From assembly GCF_000632985.1 (NCBI RefSeq), contig NZ_CP007481.1:372001-436000 (forward strand): DNA of 64,000 nucleotides, given 5' to 3'. The translations under genes and the position numbers were made by a program. Position 1 is the stretch's first letter. Each line of letters begins with the position of its first letter. Of this stretch, positions 1 through 7,205 are shown one piece after another. The notes below the pieces were generated by a model that saw only the letters and a list, made by a program, of their open reading frames with translations, searched no databases and was not told the DNA's origin. The DNA comes from Neorickettsia helminthoeca str. Oregon. Its GTDB lineage: Bacteria; Pseudomonadota; Alphaproteobacteria; Rickettsiales; Anaplasmataceae.

Positions 1-1
1 T

Positions 2-343
2 ATCAATACTCATGGTACTTCCACTCCAACCGGCGATATCGTCGAGTTAAACGCTCTGAAGCGCCTATTTGGAAATTCTCTGAGGGCCGGTGTCTCTTCA
101 ACCAAATCGTCTATAGGTCATGCTCTAGGTGCTGCAGGTGGAATAGAAGCAGTTTTGTGCATACTTGCTATGCGTGATTCCGTCATGCCTCCTACAATAA
201 ACTTGGACAACCCTGCGGAGGAAGCCAGTGGATTTAATCTTGTTCCACACGTACCTCAAGAGAGGAAGTTGAATTGTGTCCTCTCTAATTCTTTCGGGTT
301 TGGTGGTACTAATGTATCATTAATGTTTGAAAAGCATGAGTAA
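2..343 (+). CDS. fabF: 3-oxoacyl-ACP synthase II, C-terminal part (5' end outside window)
   Basis: This is the last 113 residues of a condensing enzyme of type II fatty acid synthesis, which joins malonyl-ACP to a growing acyl-ACP in the cytoplasm. The reading frame is open from base 2. It shows the catalytic His motif NTHGTSTPTGD at once, then the Lys/His motif STKSSIGHALGAAGG, and ends with the typical SNSFGFGGTN glycine-rich loop. The active-site Cys lies upstream of the window. The hemF start follows the stop by only 6 bases, so the two are probably cotranscribed. FabB is possible in principle, but the motif set and Rickettsiales gene content favour FabF. Confidence 0.93.
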   Translation: MNTHGTSTPTGDIVELNALKRLFGNSLRAGVSSTKSSIGHALGAAGGIEAVLCILAMRDSVMPPTINLDNPAEEASGFNLVPHVPQERKLNCVLSNSFGFGGTNVSLMFEKHE

Positions 344-349
344 TTTATT

Positions 350-1189
350 ATGTTTGAAGAATATAAGGAAATTGCCTCTGCATGGTTCAGGGATTTAAGA
401 GATCAAATAAGGGATGAGTTCTTGTCCATAGAAAAGGAATTTGATCCAAGTTTTCAGTCCGGTTTTGTCGTTGAATCCTGGAAAAGAGAAGGCGGTGGTG
501 GTGGCGAAATGAGTCTCATGTACGGTTCGGTCTTCGAAAAGATCGGGGTGAATATATCCACTGTCCATGGTTCATTTAACGGCGAATTTGCAACCAAAAT
601 CCCGGGTGCGCTCAAAAGTGAAAAGCAATTTTGGGCAAGTGGTATATCTCTGGTTGCTCATATGAAATCTCCGTTGGTTCCAGCGGTGCATATGAATACT
701 CGCATGATTGTCACGGATAACTACTGGTTCGGTGGTGGCGCTGATCTCACCCCAATGTATTACAATGAAGAAGATGCGTGTATTTTTCATAGTGCCTTTA
801 AGGAAGCCTGTGATAAACATGATGATGATTACTATAACAGGTTTAGCAAATGGGCCGATGAGTACTTCTTCCTGAAGCATAGAAACGAGCCCAGAGGTAT
901 AGGTGGAATATTCTTTGATTATCTGAGAACAGATGATTGGCAAAGGGATTTTGCGTTCACTCAGGATGTAGGTAAGTGTTTCTTATCGGTTTACCCAAAG
1001 CTTGTGAGGAGAAACATGTATCTGGAATACACTCCTGAACAGAGGGAATTTCAACTTCTAAAGAGAGGTAGATACGTCGAGTTTAACCTTCTCTATGACA
1101 GAGGTACAGAGTTCGGACTGAAAACAGGGGGTAATACCAAGGCAATTCTGATGTCCCTTCCACCTGTGGCGCAGTGGAAAGATTTTTAA
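350..1189 (+). CDS. hemF: oxygen-dependent coproporphyrinogen III oxidase
   Basis: HemF converts coproporphyrinogen III to protoporphyrinogen IX in the cytoplasm, using O2. The 279-residue length is normal for the family. The signature stretch VTDNYWFGGGADLTP lies around residues 120-135, and the C-terminal motif GRYVEFNLLYDRGTEFGL, near residues 240-258, forms part of the active site and dimer surface. The ATG sits 6 bases after the fabF stop. An aerobic enzyme, rather than radical-SAM HemN, fits an organism that respires aerobically in host cells. The haem made here would supply cytochromes such as the cytochrome c at 21.4-21.9 kb. Confidence 0.95.
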   Translation: MFEEYKEIASAWFRDLRDQIRDEFLSIEKEFDPSFQSGFVVESWKREGGGGGEMSLMYGSVFEKIGVNISTVHGSFNGEFATKIPGALKSEKQFWASGISLVAHMKSPLVPAVHMNTRMIVTDNYWFGGGADLTPMYYNEEDACIFHSAFKEACDKHDDDYYNRFSKWADEYFFLKHRNEPRGIGGIFFDYLRTDDWQRDFAFTQDVGKCFLSVYPKLVRRNMYLEYTPEQREFQLLKRGRYVEFNLLYDRGTEFGLKTGGNTKAILMSLPPVAQWKDF

Positions 1190-1239
1190 GTGTTTTTCGC
1201 TACCTTTTTAATATATCCAGTAGTTTTGTTTAGATTTTT

Positions 1240-1827
1240 GTGCAGTTTCTCTATTTGCTCGTTGTTCTAGGGACTTTTGTTGTTGCGTTGCTTCAACTTT
1301 CTAAGGAGTCGAGAGCTAGACGAATTTCACATATTCTTTTCTGGTGCGCTGGTGTCTGCGTGATAGCTTTCTTCTACAATGTACAGGAGAGATTCTTTCA
1401 AAATCAGCTAGTCGAGCAGATACGTGATAAATTTCGTGAAAACGCTCAAAATACAGAGATGGTTTTCAAGAAAGCTAGGGATGGACACTTCTATGTCGAT
1501 CTTTTGTTTAATGGCGTGCGAGTAAAATGCCTTGTGGATACCGGTGCAAGTGATACTATTCTTTCAAGAAAGGATGCGCGTAGATTAGGTATAAACCTGG
1601 ACGCACTGGATTATACTAAAGAGTATCAAACGGCAAACGGAAAAATAAATGCTGCCCCAGTACTTTTTGATGATGTCTGTATAAATAGATACTGTATCCC
1701 TTCGTTAAGTGTGAGTGTTTCAGTGCTTGAAAATTCTGGTACTTCGTTGGTAGGGATGTCGTTTTTGAAGCACTTTGATTTTGTTGTAAGAAGAGATACT
1801 CTCTTTCTATTTCGTAAGGGATCTTAA
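1240..1827 (+). CDS. membrane-anchored retropepsin-like aspartic protease (clan AA)
   Basis: This 195-residue protein has two N-terminal hydrophobic segments (about residues 1-20 and 30-48) and then a single retropepsin-like domain. The catalytic motif VDTGASDTILS is near residues 99-109, and the family-typical GMSFLKHF lies near the end. Proteins of this type (TIGR02281-like clan AA family) are widespread in alphaproteobacteria; the fold needs a dimer because one chain carries one catalytic Asp. The substrate is unknown. The start is GTG, and no in-frame ATG precedes the transmembrane segment. The last 22 codons are repeated in the same frame just beyond the stop (see the repeat entry), so the present C-terminus may be newly made. 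Confidence 0.85.
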   Translation: MQFLYLLVVLGTFVVALLQLSKESRARRISHILFWCAGVCVIAFFYNVQERFFQNQLVEQIRDKFRENAQNTEMVFKKARDGHFYVDLLFNGVRVKCLVDTGASDTILSRKDARRLGINLDALDYTKEYQTANGKINAAPVLFDDVCINRYCIPSLSVSVSVLENSGTSLVGMSFLKHFDFVVRRDTLFLFRKGS

Positions 1828-1904
1828 ATTTCTAATATCTCATTGGTAGGGATGTCGTTTTTGAAGCACTTTGATTTTGTTGTAAGAAGAGATACTCTCT
1901 TTCT
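1743..1904 (+). repeat. near-identical 66-bp direct duplication of the protease gene 3' end
   Basis: Bases 1743-1808 recur at 1839-1904 with an offset of 96 bp (32 codons), so the second copy is in frame with the gene but lies beyond the TAA at 1825. Continuing in that frame after the stop gives the same GMSFLKHFDFVVRRDTLFL sequence and then about 25 more residues to a stop near 1972. The second copy may be the ancestral tail, cut off when the duplication introduced a stop. The two copies diverge after ctctttct. Confidence 0.9.
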
Positions 1905-2016
1905 GTATTACAAGGGATTGCGAGGATCGGACTTATCCGAAGTTTCCAGTTTTATTTTGTCTGAGGCAACATGAGTCCGTTCTATGCTAGTAGCTTTGTA
2001 GAAAATTAAAACTTTC

Positions 2017-2045
2017 TTGCAAAAATGACTGTAATTTTGTAATCT
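2017..2045 (+). promoter_or_regulatory. sigma70-type promoter for the inverse-autotransporter-like gene
   Basis: TTGCAA (2017-2022), a 17-base spacer and TAATCT (2040-2045) lie just before the ATG at 2054. Transcription would begin within a base or two of the start codon, which implies a leaderless or nearly leaderless message. There is no Shine-Dalgarno sequence, which agrees. The call rests on pattern only. Confidence 0.4.
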
Positions 2046-2053
2046 GGTGTTTA

Positions 2054-4051
2054 ATGAAAAACCTTAATAGTGTCTTTAGACTGAAGCTTGCGTTATTTCT
2101 TTCTGGCCTCCTCTTTTGTGAGCCTGCAGCATCCAGTGCCCTGAAATTAGAAGTTCATAGAGATACTATAAGTAGAAAGTTAAGTTCCGGAGTAAGTTAT
2201 GGTAACGGCTGTCCGTGTGCAACTGCACCAGTAGTAGGTGGTGACAATAAAATAGAAAAAACTCGTAAAAATGGTGGATCAAGAGAGTCTCAAAAAAAGG
2301 TAAAAAATAGCTCTCGCTGTTCTGAAGAGGGAGGACAAATTTTTCTTGATTCGCAGGGTAATGTGATTCAATTTAATCAAGGTCCTCTGATGCCTGAGGT
2401 GCTAGATCGATCTAACAATAAAAAAAGGAAGAAGATCTCTATTCTACCGAAGGAGGATATCAGTAGTTCTGATGCGATGGCTAAGAAGGATGCCAGTGAA
2501 AAAATCAAGAAAAAAAGAATTATCAATGGAAGAAAAGCTGATGTTTTCAGTACAAGTGGACATTCAAAAGATACCCGGGCAGAGACTCAGGGTCGTAGTC
2601 GCTATAAAAGAGGGATGACGTTGACCGTCGGTCATGAGCTTACCTCATCTTTTTCTGGAAGCATTCTTGGTCGTACAAGAGAATATGGCGCTCTGATTCC
2701 GCTTATAGGTAGAGATAAAGGTCTTGCGTACTTAGACTCGAAGGTGAAGTTCTATGACAGTAAGGCGCAGGAAGTCAGTGCGGGCGTTGTTGTTCGAAGA
2801 AAATTAGGTAAGTCGATGATAGGTGGCCTGAATCTCTTTAGAGATATAAGGAATACGCCTGAGCATATGTATACATGGTATTCTTTTGGAGCAGAAATGT
2901 TCTTCAAGACCCTTTCTATAAGTGGTAACTGCTACTTTTCCAGTAAGGATGGCTATGTTAACGAAGTGAAAAAATTGTCTTTAGATTCTGAAGATCAGAG
3001 AAAGTCCAGGGTTCTGCTTAACGAAAAACTTCCGGCAGATGGCTATGATGTCCGAACTGCTTTGAAAATCAATAATGTAGTTGGAGTGTATGGAGGTATA
3101 TTCTCCTTCCATAGTCCTTACGACAAATCTGTTGAGTTGAGTGGTTACAGACTTGGATCTAATATTTCATTTAAGCTGAACAAGCGCTTTGTGTTTTCAG
3201 TGAGCCCTGAATTCAAAAGAGATAACAAGCAGGATACTTTTTCTACTAGTTTTGGCTTTACGCTTCCGATAGGAAGAGGGTACGACAATCTATTAGAGCA
3301 CGTTGTTAGGGATAAAGATATAGTATTGCTTGAGTCTAGTAATGAGTATCCAGTCAAGGGTGTTTTCCTAGATGCTGGAACGAAGCGTAAGATTACAGAA
3401 GTTGTCGAGGCTAATACAAAAGATAAAATACAAAAAGCGGATAAGGCAAACGGCAAATTATACCATATCAAGAATCCTGAAGCAGAGATTACACTCTCAG
3501 ATGAATTAAAGAATGTCATTCTTGTTGGTGATGCAGATCTGGAGGTGCATATACCTGACACTAAAGGTACTAGGGTGGTGCCATACCACATTACCAGCAA
3601 TGGTAAAGGAATAAAATTCGGAATGAATGGTGAGGGTGATAAGAAGTTAGAAAATCTATTAATTAGTGGTTTAAGAGTAGATTTGGGAGACTCTGCTAAA
3701 TACACGATGACAGATGTTGAATTCCGTAATAATGAAATAAAAAGCAATAATGAGCGGCCGTTCCAGGATGATGAAAATGTAGTGGTAACTGGTTCCAAAC
3801 TTGTGTTGAGTGGTACTAGTGGTGATAATGGGCAAAATGGTCCAAAATCCGTGTTTTACTCTAGTAAGACTATTGGGCCAATCAAGTACCACATTGCAGA
3901 CTCAACGATAGAGATGCCAAATATTGACCTCAGCACCGACGAGAAAAGGAAGAAATTTGCAGTCTTTGATGCAAAAGACGGAGCAAAGATACATGCTAGT
4001 GTCGGTGGTACTTTAAGTATAAAGACAAAGACTACTCCAGAAAAAGAGTAG
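2054..4051 (+). CDS. secreted protein with inverse-autotransporter (intimin/invasin-like) beta-domain
   Basis: This 665-residue protein starts with a clear signal peptide (charged start, hydrophobic residues about 10-22, AASSA cleavage region). A basic, low-complexity linker runs to about residue 185. Residues about 188-412 read like an inverse-autotransporter barrel: alternating strands, a VVVRRKLGKSMIGGLNLF segment (family pattern: G.R.. ...GGNLFYD), YSFGAEMFFKTLSISGNCYF, then a GYDVR...GVYGG.F.F segment and FSTSFGFTLPIGRG. The HVVRDKDIVLLES stretch right after the barrel matches the conserved V.R...IVL linker of intimins. Residues about 430-665 would be the surface passenger, possibly beta-rich, with no known domain I can name. 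The family is known for outer-membrane adhesins; adhesion here is inference. A paralogue or another class of barrel is possible. Confidence 0.72.
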   Translation: MKNLNSVFRLKLALFLSGLLFCEPAASSALKLEVHRDTISRKLSSGVSYGNGCPCATAPVVGGDNKIEKTRKNGGSRESQKKVKNSSRCSEEGGQIFLDSQGNVIQFNQGPLMPEVLDRSNNKKRKKISILPKEDISSSDAMAKKDASEKIKKKRIINGRKADVFSTSGHSKDTRAETQGRSRYKRGMTLTVGHELTSSFSGSILGRTREYGALIPLIGRDKGLAYLDSKVKFYDSKAQEVSAGVVVRRKLGKSMIGGLNLFRDIRNTPEHMYTWYSFGAEMFFKTLSISGNCYFSSKDGYVNEVKKLSLDSEDQRKSRVLLNEKLPADGYDVRTALKINNVVGVYGGIFSFHSPYDKSVELSGYRLGSNISFKLNKRFVFSVSPEFKRDNKQDTFSTSFGFTLPIGRGYDNLLEHVVRDKDIVLLESSNEYPVKGVFLDAGTKRKITEVVEANTKDKIQKADKANGKLYHIKNPEAEITLSDELKNVILVGDADLEVHIPDTKGTRVVPYHITSNGKGIKFGMNGEGDKKLENLLISGLRVDLGDSAKYTMTDVEFRNNEIKSNNERPFQDDENVVVTGSKLVLSGTSGDNGQNGPKSVFYSSKTIGPIKYHIADSTIEMPNIDLSTDEKRKKFAVFDAKDGAKIHASVGGTLSIKTKTTPEKE

Positions 4052-4133
4052 TAGGTTAGTTTAAGCCTACTGAGCATCACTCCATAGGAATCTAGGTAAG
4101 AAGTCCAAGTCAGGATTGGTACATAGTTCTGAC

Positions 4134-4162
4134 TTGACAATCTTCATGGTTGTATTTATGAT
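4134..4162 (+). promoter_or_regulatory. near-consensus sigma70 promoter in a convergent intergenic region
   Basis: A perfect TTGACA (4134-4139) is followed by exactly 17 bases and TATGAT (4157-4162), the best promoter match I noticed in the window. It points rightward into a gap that contains no open reading frame on that strand before the oppositely oriented Fe-S carrier gene. It may therefore drive a small RNA or an antisense transcript. Confidence 0.45.
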
Positions 4163-4168
4163 CTTGCC

Positions 4169-4282
4169 TATCTTCCCACACAAACTTATCAGATATATTA
4201 GATGCCCGACCTTCTGTAGTCGATGCGGAGCCAGCCCCTGAACTCAGATGCTATAGCCCTAGGTGGCGGGATTCACGACTAA
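4169..4282 (+). ncRNA. candidate structured small RNA
   Basis: The region directly downstream of the strong promoter has no ORF but can fold. TAGTCG (4217-4222) pairs with CGACTA (4276-4281), enclosing GCCAGCC (4230-4236), which pairs with GGTGGC (4262-4267) with one bulge, and a small inner CTG/CAG hairpin. A GAACTCAGA run recalls 5S rRNA, but the rest does not fit. No T-tract follows on this strand. I do not recognise the RNA class; the element could also act at the DNA level or as a 3' structure of the convergent gene. Confidence 0.25.
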
Positions 4283-4295
4283 AAAAGACACAGGA

Positions 4296-4781
4296 TCAGA
4301 TAGCAAAGCTGTTCCCACAGCTGCACCTGGACTTTGAGTTTGGATTCCTTATCACGAATTTTTCACCGACTAACTCTTTCACATAGTCCACTTGAGAGTG
4401 CTTAATTAATTCCAACGATGCACTATCTATCTCCACGATTACCCTTTCACCCTTTAGGAGATAATATTTTTCTGCTAGAGTAGCGCTGTGTATTCCATTT
4501 GGGTCATTGACCTTTATATCGTCCGGTATCTTATCACTGGGTTTGGTTTCAAATCTATACTCGAATCCATTACAACCCCCTGGTTCAATCGTGATTTTTA
4601 AGCACTCCTTCTCCTGAGTTATGGCAAGTATTTGCTTGAGTGCCGATTCAGTAATCGATAGTTTTGGTGTAGCGCCGTTCATTCTAGCAAGTGATAAATT
4701 AACCTCTGCTTCTGCATCTAGTGTAGCATTTTGTTTCTGATTCCACAAAAGTAGTTGGTGCATGCTTATTACTTCGTTCAT
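4296..4781 (-). CDS. A-type iron-sulfur cluster carrier (IscA/ErpA-like, HesB family)
   Basis: A-type carriers accept Fe-S clusters from the IscU scaffold and pass them to apo-proteins. The core domain runs from about residue 38 to the end and contains GGCNGFEY (first ligand Cys) and the paired CSCGNSF motif at the extreme C-terminus, giving the three Cys ligands of the family. The 161-residue reading frame is longer than the usual 105-120. The N-terminal 33 residues have no counterpart I know, and an internal ATG at 4680 (MNGATPKLS) would give a normal-length protein. Whether it is IscA or ErpA cannot be decided by eye. Confidence 0.85.
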   Translation of the reverse strand: MNEVISMHQLLLWNQKQNATLDAEAEVNLSLARMNGATPKLSITESALKQILAITQEKECLKITIEPGGCNGFEYRFETKPSDKIPDDIKVNDPNGIHSATLAEKYYLLKGERVIVEIDSASLELIKHSQVDYVKELVGEKFVIRNPNSKSRCSCGNSFAI

Positions 4782-4820
4782 CGAGGATTACCCATGTTGA
4801 TTATTAATTGAAGTATATTT

Positions 4821-6038
4821 TTGAGTAGGTTTAATTCAGGTAATAATTACGATAAAATTCCACTACCTTTTTGCGATAAAATGCTTGCTTCGTACTCATC
4901 CTCTCCAAGAAATTCCAAGGGCAGACTGTTCCCTGAAAAGGAAGATGTACATAGGGATTGTTATCAAAGAGACAGGGACAGGATAATACACTCTTCCGTT
5001 TTTAGGAGACTCATGCATAAAACACAGGTCTTTACTTGTCACGGGAATGAGTACTATAGAAGTCGTCTGACTCATAGTTTGGAGGTCTCGCAAATTGCGC
5101 GTTCCATAGCGAGGCTAGTGAATGTGAACGAGGACCTTACTGAGACAATTGCGCTGGCACATGATATTGGACATCCTCCGTTCGGTCATATAGGGGAGGA
5201 AGCTCTACTCGAAGTGATCTCTGAGCATTATAAGTTTGACCATAATGCACAGACAATCAGGATACTTACAGAACTCGAGCGTCAGTATATGGAATTCAAT
5301 GGACTGAATCTTACTTGGGAGACTATAGAAGGTATTGCGAAACATAACGGTCCTATCAAAGACCCACATCAGATAATAAGGGAGTATAATGAATTAGTGA
5401 GTCTAGACCTCCAAAATTATTCGTCCCTAGAAGCGCAGATCTCAGCAATAGCAGATGATATTGCTTATAGCTCTCATGATATAGATGATGGATTATCTTC
5501 GAAGTTGATCACTTATCAGGATTTGAAGGATCTACCGATCATAGGAGAAAATATAACAAGGTTTGAAAAAGTTTTTCCGAATACAGACGAGAGTCGTATA
5601 ATATATAAGGCGATAAGAAAAATGATAGGTTTCCTGATCAATGATGTGGTTGCCGTGATTCGCAAGAATATAGAATGTAATTCTATCAAAACTGCTGAGG
5701 ATATAAGGAACGCTGGTGTCTCTGTCGCACATTTTTCCCCAAAGGTCGAACAAGATATAAAAAAAATCAAAGCTTTTCTGTACAAAAACCTCTATTTCCA
5801 CTATCGCGTAAACAAGAATAGAAGTAGGCTCAAGAGAATAGTGAAGGATTTGTTCGAAATTTTGTTTGAAGATCCGCAGTGCCTACCCGATCATTGGTAC
5901 GAAAGAGTAAAAAAATCCTCCTCTACGAATAGGAAAGCTCAGGTAATCTGTGATTTCATCTCTGCTCTGACTGATAGGTCAGCTATGAGAGAGCATCAGA
6001 GATTTTTCAGTACATATGTTTTTGATTCTGACTATTAG
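4821..6038 (+). CDS. dgt: deoxyguanosinetriphosphate triphosphohydrolase-like protein (HD domain)
   Basis: This HD-domain dNTP triphosphohydrolase would release triphosphate from dNTPs and so adjust the dNTP pool. Residues about 45-125 carry the family signature: RDCYQRDRDRIIHSSVFRRL, RSRLTHSLEVSQIAR with the first His, and ALAHDIGHPPFGHIGEEAL with the HD pair. The downstream ADDIAYSSHDIDDGL motif supplies another metal ligand. The 405-residue length matches the short alphaproteobacterial type. The frame opens at a TTG; the first ATG is at 4881, and the upstream residues contain the DKIPLPF stretch, so the TTG or a nearby start is plausible. No clear Shine-Dalgarno sequence is seen. Confidence 0.9.
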   Translation: MSRFNSGNNYDKIPLPFCDKMLASYSSSPRNSKGRLFPEKEDVHRDCYQRDRDRIIHSSVFRRLMHKTQVFTCHGNEYYRSRLTHSLEVSQIARSIARLVNVNEDLTETIALAHDIGHPPFGHIGEEALLEVISEHYKFDHNAQTIRILTELERQYMEFNGLNLTWETIEGIAKHNGPIKDPHQIIREYNELVSLDLQNYSSLEAQISAIADDIAYSSHDIDDGLSSKLITYQDLKDLPIIGENITRFEKVFPNTDESRIIYKAIRKMIGFLINDVVAVIRKNIECNSIKTAEDIRNAGVSVAHFSPKVEQDIKKIKAFLYKNLYFHYRVNKNRSRLKRIVKDLFEILFEDPQCLPDHWYERVKKSSSTNRKAQVICDFISALTDRSAMREHQRFFSTYVFDSDY

Positions 6039-6123
6039 AGTGTCCATATAGTAGGGGGTCTTGGACATTTGCTGTGCACTTGTTAGAAGATTGTCTATTC
6101 ATACAGGTTGCTTATTGGGGTCT

Positions 6124-6840
6124 ATGCACTGGGAAAGCGAAGGGGTAGTCCTTGCAAATAAAGGATTAATGGAAAATAAAATCGTAGCCACTCTGTTCAC
6201 CAAGCATTATGGATTGAAAAGGGGACTTTATTCAAGAAAAGCTATGCTTGATATGGGTAATATAGTCTACTGTAGGTGGAGCGCCAGATTGGAAAGCCAA
6301 TTAGGTTACTTCAAAATAGAATCTAAAGAAATAATTTCGTCATTTTTATTTACTGATTATAGAAAACTAAAACTACTCAATGCAGTTATAAGTGTCTTGC
6401 TTAAAGTTCTTCCAGAGAATGAAGTAAAGGAAGAAACATATCATGTATTCACAGAATTGCTGCATGTGTTAAAATCAGTTAACTTGTGTTACTACAGGAA
6501 ATTCATAGAGATGGATTTATCGATACTCCAACATTTGGGATTTCAATTAGATCTTTCCAGGTGTGCCGTGAGTGGTGAAACAGAAAACTTATTCTATATT
6601 TCCCCGAAAACCGGGAGAGCAGTTACTAAAGCTGTAGGAGATCCTTATAAAGATAAATTACTACTTCTTCCCCAACTGCTGTATAAGATCAGTAATAATT
6701 TTACTTTTGAGGAACCAATTTCACGTGAGGAATTCATAGAGTGCGTCACTGTGACTGGATTCTTCTTAAGGACGTTTCTGTTTTTTTCTCTGAACCTTGA
6801 TCTACCCTATTATAGGAAGTCAATGCTTGATAATTTTTAA
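6124..6840 (+). CDS. recO: DNA repair and recombination protein RecO
   Basis: RecO works with RecR to load RecA on SSB-coated single-stranded DNA. The N-terminal OB-fold is recognisable from MHWESEGVVLANKGLMENK, followed by a helical domain. The open frame extends 21 codons further upstream, to a TTG at 6061, but RecO proteins begin just before the W.. .G+VL motif, so I place the start at the ATG at 6124. The resulting 238 residues are normal length. The zinc-ribbon cysteines of some RecO proteins are absent; only scattered Cys remain, around residues 150-160. Confidence 0.86.
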   Translation: MHWESEGVVLANKGLMENKIVATLFTKHYGLKRGLYSRKAMLDMGNIVYCRWSARLESQLGYFKIESKEIISSFLFTDYRKLKLLNAVISVLLKVLPENEVKEETYHVFTELLHVLKSVNLCYYRKFIEMDLSILQHLGFQLDLSRCAVSGETENLFYISPKTGRAVTKAVGDPYKDKLLLLPQLLYKISNNFTFEEPISREEFIECVTVTGFFLRTFLFFSLNLDLPYYRKSMLDNF

Positions 6841-6885
6841 TATACCCCTGCATCGATTTTGGAATACACAGACTTTGTCCCTAGA

Positions 6886-6914
6886 TTGAAATTGTGATAG
6901 TTATTTGCTAGAAT
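6886..6914 (+). promoter_or_regulatory. sigma70-type promoter of the tmRNA gene
   Basis: TTGAAA (6886-6891), a 17-base spacer and TAGAAT (6909-6914) precede the tmRNA. Transcription would start near 6921, where GTACG/CGTAC (6921-6925 with 6929-6933) forms a tight 5' hairpin. This would give a precursor beginning ahead of the acceptor piece. Confidence 0.6.
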
Positions 6915-6920
6915 ACGGAT

Positions 6921-7201
6921 GTACGTTTCGTACTATGGCGATAAATGGTTTTTCATAATAGGTGTTTTGGACCCGAAGGCGGAATTCGGCGCCTCCACCG
7001 TTAGTATGGGGGCGAATTAGTATCGACAGGCATTAAAGGTCTAACTTTTGCTCGGTTGAGTGATCCCGTGATTCACAACACTTTTTATAAGTGCAAACGA
7101 TAATTTCGAAGCTGAGCCTGCAAGTCTTGCAGTAGCTGCTTAGTTCTCTAAGTAGTCAGCGCGGCTTGGGGCAGCCGGGCAACAGAATGCCCCACTTTTT
7201 T
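6921..7201 (+). ncRNA. ssrA: tmRNA, circularly permuted two-piece form
   Basis: tmRNA rescues stalled ribosomes and adds a degradation tag. The alphaproteobacterial permuted order is seen directly: acceptor piece first, then a very short spacer, then the coding piece. Acceptor strand CGCCTCC (6990-6996) plus ACC pairs with GGGGGCG (7008-7014). A 5-bp T-stem, CCGAA/TTCGG (6973-6977 with 6985-6989), abuts it with a 7-base loop. The coding piece begins GGGGGCGAATTAGTATCGACAGG, close to the universal tmRNA 5' end. The tag is read from 7093 to the TAG at 7141: ANDNFEAEPASLAVAA. Its AND start and AVAA end match other alphaproteobacterial tags. The piece ends in a terminator-like stem. Mature ends are approximate. 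Confidence 0.88.
7168..7201 (+). terminator. Rho-independent terminator or 3' hairpin of tmRNA
   Basis: GGGGCA (7168-7173) pairs perfectly with TGCCCC (7188-7193) and is followed by AC and six T residues (7196-7201). It closes the tmRNA coding piece. The sspB ATG lies only 4 bases beyond the T-run, so sspB must rely on read-through, processing, or a start site inside the tmRNA gene. Confidence 0.7.
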
Positions 7202-7205
7202 GTTT

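Noticed and set aside
3145-3798. Minus-strand 217-residue ORF inside the inverse-autotransporter-like gene
   Set aside because: It is a shadow frame in a Ser-rich antisense reading; the plus-strand protein has a signal peptide and domain structure.
4169-4282. 5S rRNA or SRP RNA in the gap behind the strong promoter
   Set aside because: GAACTCAGA recalls 5S rRNA, but length and flanking helices do not fit, and the SRP RNA AGCAGCC tetraloop region is missing.
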